A stretch of DNA of 64,000 nucleotides, from the NCBI GenBank assembly GCA_941918925.1, contig OW799233.1:85194055-85258054 (forward strand), read 5' to 3'. The stretch comes from Phyto melanocephala. Lineage: Eukaryota; Arthropoda; Insecta; Diptera; Rhinophoridae. Positions within the stretch are counted from its first letter, which is position 1, and each line of letters starts with the position of its first letter. Position numbers and translations under genes: made by a program. The notes beneath the pieces were generated by a model. The model saw only the letters and a list, made by a program, of their open reading frames with translations, did not search any database and was not told the origin of the DNA. Below, piece after piece: positions 1-11,898 of this stretch.

Positions 1-1215
1 TTTTTACATCGATATTAAGTTTAACTTTTTAATACGAATCACGAAACTTCAGAAAAATATATATAATTGGTTATTTGATCTGACTTTAGAAAGTCATGAT
101 CGCACATCTAGAATAGATTGCAAAAAATTCTTAGATTCTATTGTTTGAATTACGAAAAAAACATAAAATACTAACTCATTGAACAATCAGATTGCAAACT
201 TAAGTTTGTATATAAATTTTCTAAAGAAATGTTTTTAAAATTTCCTTTAAAAATATGTAGCAGAAATAAGACCAACATCAATGAAAAATATGGTATTCAT
301 TAAAAAAATATTATTTCGTAATAAAACGACGGTGATTTTAAACATTTCTTAAATGTAAATAAAGATTTTGATTTTAGACCCAAATTTTTCTAGATTATTT
401 TGTTGAAGACATTTTTACTTACTACACGCCCTTTGAACAAAAGCAAATGGATCCACCCTAATATATATACACACACACACTTTATTTTCTTTAATCAAAT
501 TGGATTTGATGCGTTTTTTGTATTAGATTTTTTATATAAATTTTGTCAGTAGCATATCATTCGTATTTTTTGTTGCTGGAACAGATAAATATATGTTTAG
601 ATACAAATACACTTTGTACATACAGACAGAAAGCAAAAGAAAAAAGTGAAAAAACAGTGAAAGAACTTTGTCGATATTTCTATGAGAAATTGACTTTTTT
701 GTTGCTGTTGTTGTTACTGCTGTTGCTCAAATGCCAAAATGATTAATGATTGTTCTGTTATCCATACATGAGTGTACATACATTCATACAAACAGGCAGC
801 CACGCAAGAATACAGAATTCTTGTATGTTTGTTGGATTTGATATGATTTCTCTTACAAATACATATCATACGGATTTGCAAATGTATATGTATTTTATTT
901 TTACATCTCTAGGACATACAGCAATTCTTGATACAAAGCCAGAATGCAACAAAATATCTTTAGAAAAAATTATTTTGTTCTTTGCATAAACATTTGTATG
1001 TTTTTCTGGGTGCAGGTTACACATTGCAGGGTTGGAAAGACTTCAATATTTATTTTCATTGTCTTGTAAAATATCACTTTATTAAATAAATGTTCTTCTC
1101 GATTTTGATACAGTCCCTTTCAAAAGCAAGTAAGAGTCCTATATTTTTAATACCGCCACCAATTTGTATTTTCACGGAACTAAAGAGTATACATAGCTTC
1201 ATACAACTCACTAGC
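1..1215. other. AT-rich non-coding DNA, no gene recognised
   Basis: The stretch has only short chance open frames and no recognised protein similarity. A short TA/CA dinucleotide run lies near 462-480. It is probably part of the large upstream intron of pb, because the Hox exons start at 24098 and no other gene intervenes. That placement is inference. Confidence 0.5.
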
Positions 1216-1219
1216 TTAA

Positions 1220-1903
1220 CCCTTAAATGCATATCATACCATATATGGTACATCTCTTTTATCGTACAATATTCCAACCATGTGAATATAAAAGCAATTT
1301 AGTACAGTTTAAAGCAATGCTAACAATATTACTCTTCATAAAAATACCGTTATAACTCTCTCACCATTTAATTTACTTAATAACATTCTAAAGTGGTCAC
1401 ATGTTTTTTTTTGCACATAATTTTAAAATCAAATTTCAGTAGTGAATAACGAATTAAAAAATTTATTAATTCGTCTGTAGGTAAGTGTTTGTGTATAAAT
1501 TATAGGCTTATTTAAGTAATTATAATAAATCTTGCCCACATTTTGTACTTTAGAATAGTTTTTTTCTCAATTTTTCTAGGTACCTTATATGGTACACCAT
1601 GCACCAGCGCATGAAATTTTTATTGTGTTAGATGTCAGTTATTTTTTACTATTATTTTTTATAGTTATTATTTATTAAAATATGGATGGCCTTATTATTG
1701 ATGGAAAGAAGTGTGTGTGTAACTAACAATGGCAAGAATGCATGATGTACCATATATGGTACGGATAAAAAATTTATATTTTTCCGATTTTCCGAAAAAA
1801 GTGTACATTTCTCAAAAAAAAAATAATGATGAATTCGTGATTAGCGACCGATTTTACATTAAAGTAGGTTAGTATTCATGCAAGGAGCTGACCTCATGCA
1901 GGG
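1220..1903. mobile_element. piggyBac-like miniature element flanked by TTAA
   Basis: TTAA occurs at 1216-1219 and 1904-1907, and the inner ends begin CCCT on both sides (CCCTTAAATGCAT on the left, reverse complement CCCTGCATGAG on the right). piggyBac elements duplicate TTAA and their ends start CCC. The inside has no long reading frame. It carries three copies of a palindromic motif, TACCATATATGGTAC or a close variant, near 1238, 1579 and 1748. The terminal match is short and imperfect, so the family assignment is tentative. Confidence 0.5.
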
Positions 1904-1907
1904 TTAA

Positions 1908-2500
1908 GGGTTAAGGTATTTAAAAAAAACATTAACTTTGTTTGAGCGTGGCTCTTCTTTTACTTTTTATATAAATCTGATTCAATAAAAAATATTTTAA
2001 ATACTAAATTGGGTGAGTGTAATAAACGGACAAGAAGACACTTCCCACTTTTTAATCATAAGATTGTGATTTTTTTTTTATTTCGTTTCAAAGTTCTACT
2101 AAATTGACACATACATACATACTAGCAAAGTTTTACTTAAAAAGTGGACGTAAAGTAGACGAGGCATACGTTTAATTATTCAATCTATTTCAGGTGGAAA
2201 ATTGAATCAAAGACAAAGCAAAAGTAAACAAAGCGATGTATAGGAGTAAGGTGTTAAAGTCTGCATATGTATAGCCTTAATTTTAATATATTGCGATAAT
2301 TAACCAAAAAACACAAATACTATATTTCAGCATCGTGCTTCTATTGCTATCGGTTGAATGATATTTTAATTTTATTTATAGAAGATTGCCATATTTTATA
2401 GATAAGCGTTTAAGCAGGCGTGATAAAGCAATTTCTGTTAATGAAATCCGTTTTTCCAATTTTGGAAATTTTAATAAAGAGTCCGCCATCTAACGTTTTT
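1908..2500. other. Non-coding, nothing recognised
   Basis: AT-rich sequence without a supportable gene, RNA or repeat. Probably intronic to pb. Confidence 0.4.
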
Positions 2501-2595
2501 TTTTCACCTAGTGCTTATTTCGTGATTGAGAACACTTAGCTCATGTCTGATTTGACAGATAATTAGTTTTATCCTTCCGCTGAACGAATGTAGTT

Positions 2596-2976
2596 GTGTA
2601 TGCGCTTGAACAACGCTGGGAAATATTGCAACATTACTTTGGCCGATTTTGCCAAAAAATAATCTTTTCAGGCGAAGCTCATTTTGATCTTGGCGGGTAT
2701 GTAAGCAAGCAAAATTGTCGCCTTTGGGGCACAGAAAACCCGCACGCATACATTGAAAAGCAGATACACCCAAAACGAGTCACTGCTTGGTGCAGATTTT
2801 GGTCCAGATGCATAATTGGGCCATTATTCCTCGAAAATGAGCAAGGAGTGGCCGTAGTCAATGGCGATCGTTATCGGGCCATGTTGAACGAATCACAAAA
2901 ATTGAAGAGGATTGAAGAGGTTATTTTGCGGGCCCTTTATATGAATGTTAAAAAAGTGTTATATGTGAAGTTATAA
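2596..2976 (+). pseudogene. Mariner-type transposase remnant, internally deleted
   Basis: An open frame of 126 codons starts with a mariner-like N-terminal helix (ALEQRWEILQHYFGR) and jumps directly to the catalytic domain (KIIFSGEAHFDLGGYVSKQN, then NCRLWGTENPHAY, HPKRVTAWC and VNGDRYRAML). The roughly 150 residues normally between these parts are missing. The C-terminal catalytic half is missing too: the frame continues into a short unrelated tail ending at a stop. The position expected to hold the first catalytic Asp (F-S-D-E-A-H-F in relatives) is Gly. A full transposase of this family has about 340 residues, so the product cannot be active. Terminal repeats were not found. Confidence 0.8.
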
Positions 2977-3168
2977 AAGAAGGTGGGTAACATTAATTTT
3001 TTGTTATGAAAACAATTTTCTACGAATCTTTTTATACCCTTCACACAGTGAAAAAGGGTATATATAGGTTTGTCATTCCGTGTGAAATTTCTACAATTTT
3101 CATTTCCGACCCCATAAAGTATATATTTTCTGAAAGCTTATGAATAGAGGAGTCGATTAAGCCCTGAC

Positions 3169-3232
3169 CGTCTGTCCGTCTGTCCGTCTGTCCGTCTGTC
3201 CGTCTGTCCGTCTGACCGTCTGTCCGTGTGTA
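3169..3232. repeat. (GTCTGTCC)n microsatellite inside B1
   Basis: About eight near-perfect units of CCGTCTGT in a row, with one GACC variant near the right end. The matching place in copies B2 (23115-23140), B3 (43838-43856) and B4 (48062-48103) holds fewer or more mutated GTCY units, so the array expanded in this copy. Confidence 0.9.
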
Positions 3233-3487
3233 TGTTGAAATCAACTTTTTGAAGCCCCCCGACATAGGTTGGACCCGGGTAAGGTATTAAAATATCAGAA
3301 ATATTCGGGAGTAGATTGGTATTGAAAATCAGAAACATCGGTACATAAACAACTGAGATATGAGCAAAAACCCACGACCACCTCGATTTTCTTTTCATAA
3401 AAACAACATTACAACAACAACATACATACATACAAACGTGTATACTGGTTAGAGAAAACGTGGCATCGAATCCCAGCTGAGGCAAAA

Positions 3488-3745
3488 AATTTTTTTTTTT
3501 TAAATTTTTTTTTTAATTTTTTTTTTTAATTTTTTTTTTATTTGTTTTTTTATTTTTTATTTAATATATTATATATATTTTTATTATTATTTTTTTTTAT
3601 TTTTTTTTTTTTAATTTTTTTTTTATTTTTTTTTGTTTTATATATATTATATATGTATATAATAATTTTTTTTTTTTAATTTTTTTTTTAAATTTTTTTT
3701 TTTTTAAATTTTTTTTTTATTTTTTATTTTTTTTTTGTTTTTTTT
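3488..3745. repeat. T-rich low-complexity tract
   Basis: Long runs of T broken by single A or TA steps, inside the family B element. The same tract occurs in the other B copies with different length. It corresponds to the second proto-microsatellite of mini-me elements. Confidence 0.85.
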
Positions 3746-4411
3746 AACATACATACGTGAATTTACTGTTATTGCATGACTACACGTTGTGAAGGGTATA
3801 TAAGATTCGGCACGGCCGAATATAGCGCTTTTACTTGTTTTGTCTATTTTATTACGTTTTAAAATGTAAATAGACCAAAGGCAATACCATGCGGAGTATA
3901 TTTTTGTTAATTTTTATCTATAAATCCTTTCTTATAGGAAAAACATATTTTTTGCTTGCATTTGGTTCGATGCAAGAAGGACTTTTTACTCTTGCATTAC
4001 AAGCATTACAATGCATTACGTTGTTCCTTATGAAACGATTTAACCCATTTTCAATAGCAAACCGTTCTGATGTATTAGAAATATTTTGTTTGAGATCTAT
4101 TATCCTTCTTTTTGTGCTCTATCGTGCTTTTAACACGGACGAAAGTAGTTATGTGATGCAAAATGAATACTTCAATGTAATGCAAACGGAATTAGAACAT
4201 AAATGTATCTTTATACCATTTTTTGTGGTATGTATTACAAAATATGATTGAGGAGATCTTAATACAAAACAAGTAAGAGCACTATATTCGGCTGTGCCGA
4301 ATCTTTTATACCCACCACCAATTTTGTGTGCATTTAAAGCACAATAATTATTATTTTGTTAATCGCTTGGAATAATCTCTTTATAATAAAATAAACATCA
4401 CTTTCTTTGTA

Positions 4412-4901
4412 GAGGGTGGTTAAATTTTAAATTTAAAACAGAGGCCGAATTACGGCACTCGAACGTGATCGAAATTTGAAAACTCTTATTAGAATCTCTA
4501 TACCTAAAGCACAGCGTACCCGATCTTTCGAGTAAAATTTCGATCGATATCGAATGCCGTAATTCGGCCCCAGGTCTGTATAAAATGTTAGAACATCTAT
4601 GAATGCCTTCTAAATTCGTTAAATGAGAAGCATTGCTGTTTATCGCGATAGTGTGGCAAAAAAACAGTCAACTTCGACTCATCATCGTGCCAACCAATTG
4701 AGCATCAGCAATGTTATTGAAAATTTGGACTATCGGATCGAGGTGTGCCGTTGAGGTCGCGGGGGCCATTTGGCCGATATTTTGTTCCATACATAATTGA
4801 ACCATACAAATATTATCATTAAGAAAGAAATGATAATAATTTCCTAAATAATTTGTGTTTTATTCAAAATCAACATCGGCCCTTAAAATTTAACCACCCT
4901 T
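4412..4901 (+). mobile_element. Mariner-type miniature element nested in A1
   Basis: Ends GAGGGTGGTTAAATTTTAA and TTAAAATTTAACCACCCTT are inverted repeats, and a TA lies on each side (4410-4411 and 4902-4903). Inside are shrunken transposase pieces: an N-terminal DNA-binding part (QSTSTHHRANQLSIS near 4664-4710) fused to the very C-terminus (near 4755-4800). The catalytic core is deleted. The same family occurs at 51598-52173 in the opposite orientation, and as a solo end at 6355-6378. Confidence 0.85.
4442..4569. repeat. Inverted repeat inside the nested mariner element
   Basis: Arms of about 36 bp (4442-4477 and 4535-4569) share AGGCCGAATTACGGCA... / ...TGCCGTAATTCGGCC with a few mismatches around GATCGAAATT. 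It lies where the transposase N-terminus should be, so it is a small fold-back insertion or rearrangement. Confidence 0.7.
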
Positions 4902-5895
4902 TATAACTTCGATATGCTGGTAAAATGTTTTCGTAAATTAAGTGTTTCAGTGAAAATTGGCGTTCAAGTAAGCGTGTCAATAAAATTTCTGCTAATAAAT
5001 ACAACTTAGATATTTCAATATAGTCCTCTATTATTCCAAAATATTTATTCATTGAGAAATTATTTGAATTTGAGATAAAACATTATATAGAATGTGGGCG
5101 TAAGAGTGGGCGTGTCACCTTAATTTTCTGGCATAACAATTACATTGAGTAGAAGGATTTCCGTAGCAAATTTTATCATCATAACAGTAGATAATGTGAA
5201 AAGTGGGCGTTATAGTAGGTGTGTCGAAGTTATTTATGCTAATAAATACAACTTAGATATTTCAATATAGTCCTTTATTATTCGATTTATAGAGAAATTA
5301 TAAGATTTCGAGAAAAAATGTTGTATGGGAGGTTGGCGTGTCACATTTATTTTCCGTCAGAAGAAAGCCTTTGACCAAAAAGCAATTCCTGCAAAATTTC
5401 AGAATCGTAGATCTAATTTTGTCACTCTTATTAGGTTTAAAATTTTTAACATACTGAAAAATACACTGCGCGGTATAAATTTTCGTACATTTTGATCTCT
5501 AACTCCCTTCCTAATGCATGCATTTAGGCAATTTTTGGGTAGATATATTGTTTTTGCTCAGGTAGTTTATATTAAGAGTTTCATGACTCATACGTTGATG
5601 CTGGTGGACACAACTCCATTTTATTCGATGTTGGAAGGACACGGTTCTTTCGACCTACTCTTGCATTACAAGCTATAACTTTCTTTTTAATATTCCGATT
5701 TAGTCCATTTTCAATTCCAAACAAACCTTATATATAAGACATATTCTGGCAAAATTTGAGCCCACTAGCTTTTTCGATGGGACCTCTATCGTGCTTTTAA
5801 CAGACGGACAGACGGATGGACATAGCTAGATCGTCATCAAACAAAACCCCGATTAAGAATATATATATACCATTTTTTTGGTTGCGGGTATAAAA

Positions 5896-6779
5896 ACTAA
5901 AATACTTTAAAAAAACACATTACAAAAAAATTTGTTTAGCTCTTTTACTAAAATTTTGCAAAAAAATATTTGACCTTGTGTCACAAAAATTGGTCTGGTG
6001 ATCACGGTCGGATCGTTCCGGGTATACAATGGGCTATAGGGGTATAGAGGAGAGTTTTATCTACTAAATGGTGCTAATTTCTTTTTGTTATCTTATGTTT
6101 TCTAGAAGTTATGGTGTATTAAAAAAAGGAATTTAGGAAAATTTAGACCTAAAGATAAATAAAAATATTTCTAAACATTATAAACAATTTATTTTCATGT
6201 ACTAATGGCTAACAAATTTTAAAATTATACAAAACTTATTTCGTTTGAAAATCTTTTAAAAGTAAAATGTTATAGAACTTTAAAAATCAAAATCTTACTA
6301 ATAAATTTCCCGTTTTAGCAAAATGCTGAGCATGTCTATTTTAAATCACCCTGTGGCCCTTAAAATTTAACCACCCTTTACAAAAGAATAGATAGATAAA
6401 AAGAATTTAGTTAAAAAATGTATTTTAAATATTCAAATACTTATTTTAAATCTGCTGATGCACATTTTTTGTTAATATTTTTAAATCTTAAACCTCATAA
6501 GACTGTGTGTACAACTATATGTAAAGTTGGGCACAAATCATTACTCTAGTTAATTTTTGTCAACAAACTTCGGTCATTTTCGTTTTCACAAACCCCTATA
6601 AAATTCCTTTGTAGTTTGTGCAAAAAAATGTTACTAGAGTCATCTAATGTTCTACGTGATGTTTAGCAAAGACATCATCCTCAGTGTTTGCAAAATGTAG
6701 TGGCGCCTTCAACAGATGTTGCCATCTGCAATGAATAAATGCTAATGAATATGACTCATATATTTTTATAAACATTTAA
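5896..6779. other. Non-coding DNA between family A copies, with a solo mariner end
   Basis: No gene is seen. The only recognisable item is a single mariner-family terminal repeat at 6355-6378. Confidence 0.5.
6355..6378. repeat. Solo terminal repeat of the mariner-type family
   Basis: The sequence GGCCCTTAAAATTTAACCAC followed by CCTT, then TA, is identical to the right end of the nested element at 4412-4901. No partner end is visible nearby. Confidence 0.8.
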
Positions 6780-7402
6780 AGAAAAAAGTGGGCGTGGCAC
6801 ATTTATTTTCCGTTATAACAAAGACTTTGACCAAAAAGCCATGTTTGCACAATTTCAGAACCGTACATATAGTTTTGTCAGTTTTATTACGTTTTAAATT
6901 TTAAATATACACTGTGCGGTATAAGTTTTCGTACATTTTTATCTATAACTCTTTTCCTAATTCATAGATTTAAGCGATTTTCAGGGAAAAATATTCTTTT
7001 GACTCGATAAATATATATTCGAAGTTTCATGACTCTATGTTTATCCGTTTGGACACAATTCCATTTTATTCGATGTTAGCAGGACACGGTTTTTTCGACC
7101 TATTCTTGCTTTACGAGCTATAACTCTCTTCCTAATTTTCCGATTTAGCCCATTTTCAATACCAAACAAACCTTGTCTATAAGAAAGATTCTGGCAAAAT
7201 TTGAGCCCCCTAGCTTTTTCGGTGCGACCTCTATCGTGCTTTCAACAGACGGACAGACGGACGGACATAGCTAGATCGTCATCAAATCAAACCCCGATTC
7301 AGAATATATATACTTTATGGGGTCTAAAATGGATATTTCGATGTGTTACAAACGGAATGACAAAATGAATATACCGCCACAATTTTTTTGGTGGTGGGTA
7401 TA
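6780..7402 (+). mobile_element. Family A element, 5'-truncated copy A2
   Basis: It aligns with the right-hand third of A1 and A4 (GTGGGCGTGGCACATTTATT, CACTGTGCGGTATAAGTTTT, the GTCY run near 7248-7265, and the ATATATACTTTATGGGGTCT block). It ends with the canonical TTTTTTTGGTGGTGGGTATA. The hairpin end is absent, so the copy is truncated. Confidence 0.7.
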
Positions 7403-10400
7403 AAAATATACTATTAATGGATTGTGCAGTTAAAGGTTATCATTATAAATCCACTTAAAGTAAGTATCTTTTAACTCCTATATTTTACCTGTAATAATCC
7501 CATGTGATCATAGGTTAATTATAGACATAAATATAATAATAACCATGATCCAATATATTTCTTGTATTTATAATAATATGATTTACAAGATATAATTGTA
7601 TGAATGGGAAACATAAAATGATTATCCGATACGAATATAAAAAAATTAAAATAAAAAATTATTAAAATAAGCTTTTTTTATATTAAATCAAACATTTTAC
7701 TATAAACGTTAATTCCATTAATACTATCGTAAGCATATGTAGAAATTTCTGAATCATAAGTACTTGTATATAACTGAGTTGAAAAATAGAAGTTCCTAAA
7801 TTATACAAATAAAGAAAATATAATAATAATGTAAAATATCTTTTTGTTATCAGCCCTGATAATACGATGCTAATTATGTGCACAATTTCCGTATAGAATC
7901 TTTAGTTAAACAATCCCATTTCTGGTAAACAGTAGTATTGAATTTGAACAAAAAAAAGTAAGAAATTAGCAAAAAATCATTAATAACTACAGCATTCACA
8001 TAGCAGCAGTTAGTAGGTTGAACTAAAAACAGCAGCATCCGTTGCAACAAATATTAGACTCCATCCAATGAATCGATATTCATACTTCGCAGTTTTTATT
8101 TCTAAACAAAATTATTCTAGTTTTAATTTTTCTTCTCCTTTTTGTTTTTATTCCCAACCAATTGTTATGAAATGGAATAAATTTATCTTTGGCCATTTCT
8201 TTACATGATGGTTTTATTTTGCATTATAGGAATTCGTTTAGCCACTTGTGTGCATTAAATAAATAAATGAATGAATGTTCATTTGTTTGTTCACGCCTTT
8301 AGCATCAGTTGGTGCTGTACAGCGACATGCAATGAATTGATTTGATTTGTATATTAAAATCAATTCTCATTGTTTGTTTATAGCAACTTATGATGTAATC
8401 AACAAAACTTTTTATATTCAAAATACGAAAAGAAAAAAAAATATAAAGAATATTAAAGAAAGAAATGTATAGAAAAATTTTTTAACAATTTATCTTTGGT
8501 ATGTTTTATTTATTTTTTTTTTTTTCTTATGAAAAATCTTTAAAAAATTATGTTTGTAATAAAAAGTTTCATCTTTTACTTTTGTTTTTCCCCCAAAGAA
8601 AAATATTTGCATTTTATGTGCTTTTTTCTCTGTAAAAGTTGCTACCGTATTTAAATGTTTGTCCACAAGATAAATTGGGGTCATTTTAGTTGTTACATTT
8701 GTCCAGTTGTGTAGTTGGGTGCTTTAGCCCAAGGTGTTTTTTGGTAGTTTGTCATTTTGTGGCTCTGCAGCATCGCTTTGTAAACACTTGTCTATTCTTT
8801 TTTTTTCTCTTTAATGTCGTTATGTCTTTGGTCGACCACTATTTAACCATTCGACCAAATGTCCAACAATTTAACTACACATGTCTTTGATGTGAGGTTG
8901 TTTTTCATACTTTCGGTTTGTGTACCAGCATTGTAGTGTTGAAAAATTTTGTTGCCAAACAAAAAATTAGAAAGTCTTCAGTTATACAGATTATACATGC
9001 AAAGTTTTAAAAAGAAACATCGACAGTTCTTAAACTCTTTAAATTCAATCTGAAATATGTCACACCTTGACTTTATTGTGAAAACAAATAAATAACCCAA
9101 GACCATAGTCATTTTTGGAATCCTACACTAGTAAACCGGGCATCCTACAAAATAAATATATTTTACATCTTATAAAACACTAGATCTTTCAAAATTCATA
9201 TTTGGAAATTGCTGATATCATTTCTCAGCATAAACTTTTCCGGATGACATATTTATTTTATTATTGTAAGTAAGATCTTGAAATATGATTGAACCACTCA
9301 AAGTTCACTCCATTTAGTTTTCAAACCAACAAGTTTCAATCCCTGTATGGCTTCTATTTAATATTTTCGTAAAACTTATCAGGAAATGAAGTAATTTTGT
9401 GCTTAACATGAACATATTTTAAATGATTATTATAAGGATTTAATATTTTTAAAATTCAGATTGAAAATTCTAAACTAAATTATCATTTTGTTAGTATGAA
9501 GATAAAGTTTTTTTATTTTTCTTTTCATTGAAGTAATATACAAGCAGTAACTACTGAATACAAAAGTAGAAAATATTATTTCCTTTTATGTTGGCAGAAG
9601 CACAAAATGAGAAACTAGAACAGATAAAATAGTAAACAAACATATTGGCAGTCGAAAGCAAGGAAATATTGAGAAAAATAGGAAACTCCATTGAAATGCA
9701 AAACTATACAAATGTGAATTTATGTGTATAGTATTTGGCTCTTTACTACTACGTTTATGTAAATGTTTGCAAATTTTCTGTAAAACTTAAAACTCAATAC
9801 AATTTTATCTTGCATTTGCACTGCAAGTTACGAATGCATGAATTTGGTCACAAAAGATGTTTGGATACATTTTCCTATTTTAGATATGGAACAACAAGGA
9901 AATCATCAACCAGTAGCAATGTATACAAGTACAAGTATTGACAATGTAAAATGCAATCAGTGGCAACAAGAGTCATGTAACACGTATTTAAATTTAACAT
10001 AAGATACGGATGTGAATGCAGCATGAAATGATATTTTCATTAAACACATACATGGTTACATATGAAGGTGTAAGTCACAAGTTTCAAACCAACCAATGCT
10101 TTTTGTCAACAACAGTATCATATCTGACTGTGTGACAACCGAATAAGGAACTTTTGTTTGAATGAAAACATTTCCATTGACATCATCATCGACATCATCA
10201 TGAAAGTAATACCGGAATATCCGAAGTCGAACTTATCTAAATATTCTTTGTTGATGTTCTTTTTCTTTGTAAGTGCGAGTGTTTGCAAAAGAGCATGAAT
10301 ACAGAGAAATATTATTATTAGTGTTAAGAATGAAAATTGTATTTATTGTGGGTGTCATTAAGTTGAAGTAGCTGCTACAAATCAAATATAAAACAAGCTT

Positions 10401-11184
10401 TTCATTATTGTATACCAAATAACGTGTATTAATGAATGTGTGAGTTTTTTTTTTTGCTAAATTTTCCAAACGAATTACAATCTACTGGCTTTATATTTCC
10501 TTTGCTCTTAGGATAATTGATTTAAACTTTTAAGGTTGACTTTATGATTATTTATGGGTTGGTGTGCTTTTTTATTTTTTTGCTCTTTTCCAGAATATTG
10601 CCCTTTTTGTGGCTATGGATACACACCCAAATCATCCTGTAACTATCAACACAAACATTTAACATTATAATTTACTTGTTAACACTTAAAAGCACTTGCG
10701 TAATATTTACTAGCATTGTGTGTTTGGAATAGTTTGTTAAACATTTGTGTATGCTTCAAAATATCTTGTTAGAAGGATCCCTTAGGAAGGTATACTTGCT
10801 ACCACACATATATTTTACCAAAATACACTTGCATATATTCAAGTGTATGTTAAAATGAATTATTGGTGTCCTTATCTTTTTTTTTTTTTTGTATATAAAA
10901 GGTTTGTCACTAGTGGTCAAGAGTACTTGTTTGTGTAAAGCATAAAATTAAAAAACAACGCAAATTTTGCAACAAATGCAAAATATTTCTTTATATTTTA
11001 TGTTGTCCTTTTTCTATGATAATTATCTAAATAAATACCCATTTTTTTAATTAAAAACATATAAAAGTGGGGAATGTTTGTGTGTACCAGACATATATAA
11101 AATGTGTTTTACGAAATTGTTAATTTAAAAATGTATTATAAAAATAGCATTTTACTTGTAAAAGTAACCTTTAATAAAGTCCTA
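7403..11184. other. Long repeat-poor non-coding DNA, probably pb intron
   Basis: Almost 3.8 kb without a recognised transposon or coding region, unusual for this window. It holds AT-rich sequence with short homopolymers, for example near 8511-8525 and 10446-10456. Being upstream of the pb homeobox exon, it is a candidate for retained cis-regulatory DNA. In Drosophila, pb introns carry enhancers (established knowledge); their presence here is inference. Confidence 0.4.
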
Positions 11185-11397
11185 GGTTAGGTTAGGTATA
11201 ACAGGCAGCTGTTGTGCAGCTCACTTGGGTCCATTTTATTGATCCCATTGTGATACCTGAATAGAAAAATAAGAATAGAATAGAAAAGCGAGAAGAGAAG
11301 CAGACAACACCAGAGTCTCTGGTGGGAATCGAACCCGCAACCCCCAAACTAGCAGACCAGCACACTACTGACTAGTCCACCGGATCACCCTCCCCGG
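11185..11397 (-). mobile_element. tRNA-derived SINE
   Basis: Read on the minus strand from 11397, the element starts with a tRNA-like head. It has an internal B-box match, GGGTTCGATTCCC (plus-strand 11324-11336), and an A-box-like GGTGGACTAGTCAGTAGTG upstream. The head does not fold as a proper tRNA here, and the sequence runs on into a non-tRNA body ending TACCTAACCTAACC. A possible short target duplication GTCCTA flanks it (11179-11184 and 11398-11403). RNA polymerase III would transcribe such an element and a LINE reverse transcriptase would copy it (family knowledge). Confidence 0.7.
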
Positions 11398-11727
11398 TCC
11401 TAACATTAAATAAATTTTGCTTCTAGTCCATTCCGACTTTCCAACTTCATAAAACCGTTGTGTTTATCTTTATATCTGCTTCGGAGAAAAAAATACCTAT
11501 AACTTAAGTGTTATTATGCATAAGATGTCTTAAGCGTGTATGTGAACAATGCACAAATAGCTGTTTGCGTACGACTAGTTTCGGTTTTTGCTTATGTAAA
11601 TGACGTTTGACTCAAAATTGACGAAAAGTTTCTTGAACTACACTAGCATGGTTTAGCAAATATTTAATCGCAGATTCGCTTAAGCCAGCTTATGCATGCT
11701 ATATTTATGATTTTAATCAGCTGATGC

Positions 11728-11898
11728 ACAAGAAAGTAAGAGTGTTATATTTGGCAATGAGAAATCTTGTAATACCCTTCACTATCGTGTACTTAAATAG
11801 GTATAATTACTAGATATTAGAATTAATGTAATAAGCCATTTTGTTTTCTTATTTCTAACGCCACCTTCGATGTTACACTTCTTCATAACTAGTTAACT
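11728..11898. repeat. Relic of a dispersed repeat
   Basis: The pattern AAGTAAGAGTGTTATATTTGGC ... AATACCCTTCACTATCGTG resembles the start of family A/B elements but is strongly diverged. Similar relics are at 16930-17200 and 54400-54830. Confidence 0.45.

Larger units (their letters stand above)
3031..3840 (-). mobile_element. Family B mini-me/DINE-1-type element, copy B1
   Basis: The copy runs from TATACCCTTCACAC at the left to a hairpin end at the right (ATTCGGCACGGCCGAATAT followed by ACTTGT). A short inverted pair TATACCCTTCAC / GTGAAGGGTATA lies just inside the ends. It contains a GTCY-type microsatellite (3169-3232) and a long T-rich tract (3488-3745). Two internal proto-microsatellites and no coding capacity are the published hallmark of dipteran mini-me elements, a subgroup of DINE-1/Helentron-associated elements. 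Reverse orientation relative to B2 at 22576. Confidence 0.75.
4268..5895 (+). mobile_element. Family A DINE-1/Helentron-type element, copy A1
   Basis: It begins ACAAGTAAGAGC plus the hairpin TATTCGGCTGTGCCGAA and TATACCCACCACCAAT, and ends near 5895 with TTTTTTTGGTTGCGGGTATA, the inverted counterpart. A GTCY-type run (GACGGACAGACGGATGGACA) lies near 5800. There is no reading frame of note. The copy is interrupted at 4412-4901 by a mariner-type miniature element; without it the sequence lines up with copy A4 (14041 onward). Such non-autonomous elements are thought to be moved by Helentron Rep/helicase proteins (family knowledge). Confidence 0.7.

Noticed and set aside
1901..1917. Telomere-like GGGTTAAGGGTTAAGG
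   Set aside because: Only two units next to a TTAA-flanked element end; best explained by that end.
3138..3485. 115-codon minus-strand open frame
   Set aside because: It reads through the GTCY microsatellite (Asp/Arg/Thr repeats) of element B1.
11190..11397. tRNA gene on the minus strand
   Set aside because: A B-box is present, but there is no proper cloverleaf and the sequence continues into a repeat body; tRNA-derived SINE is the better call.
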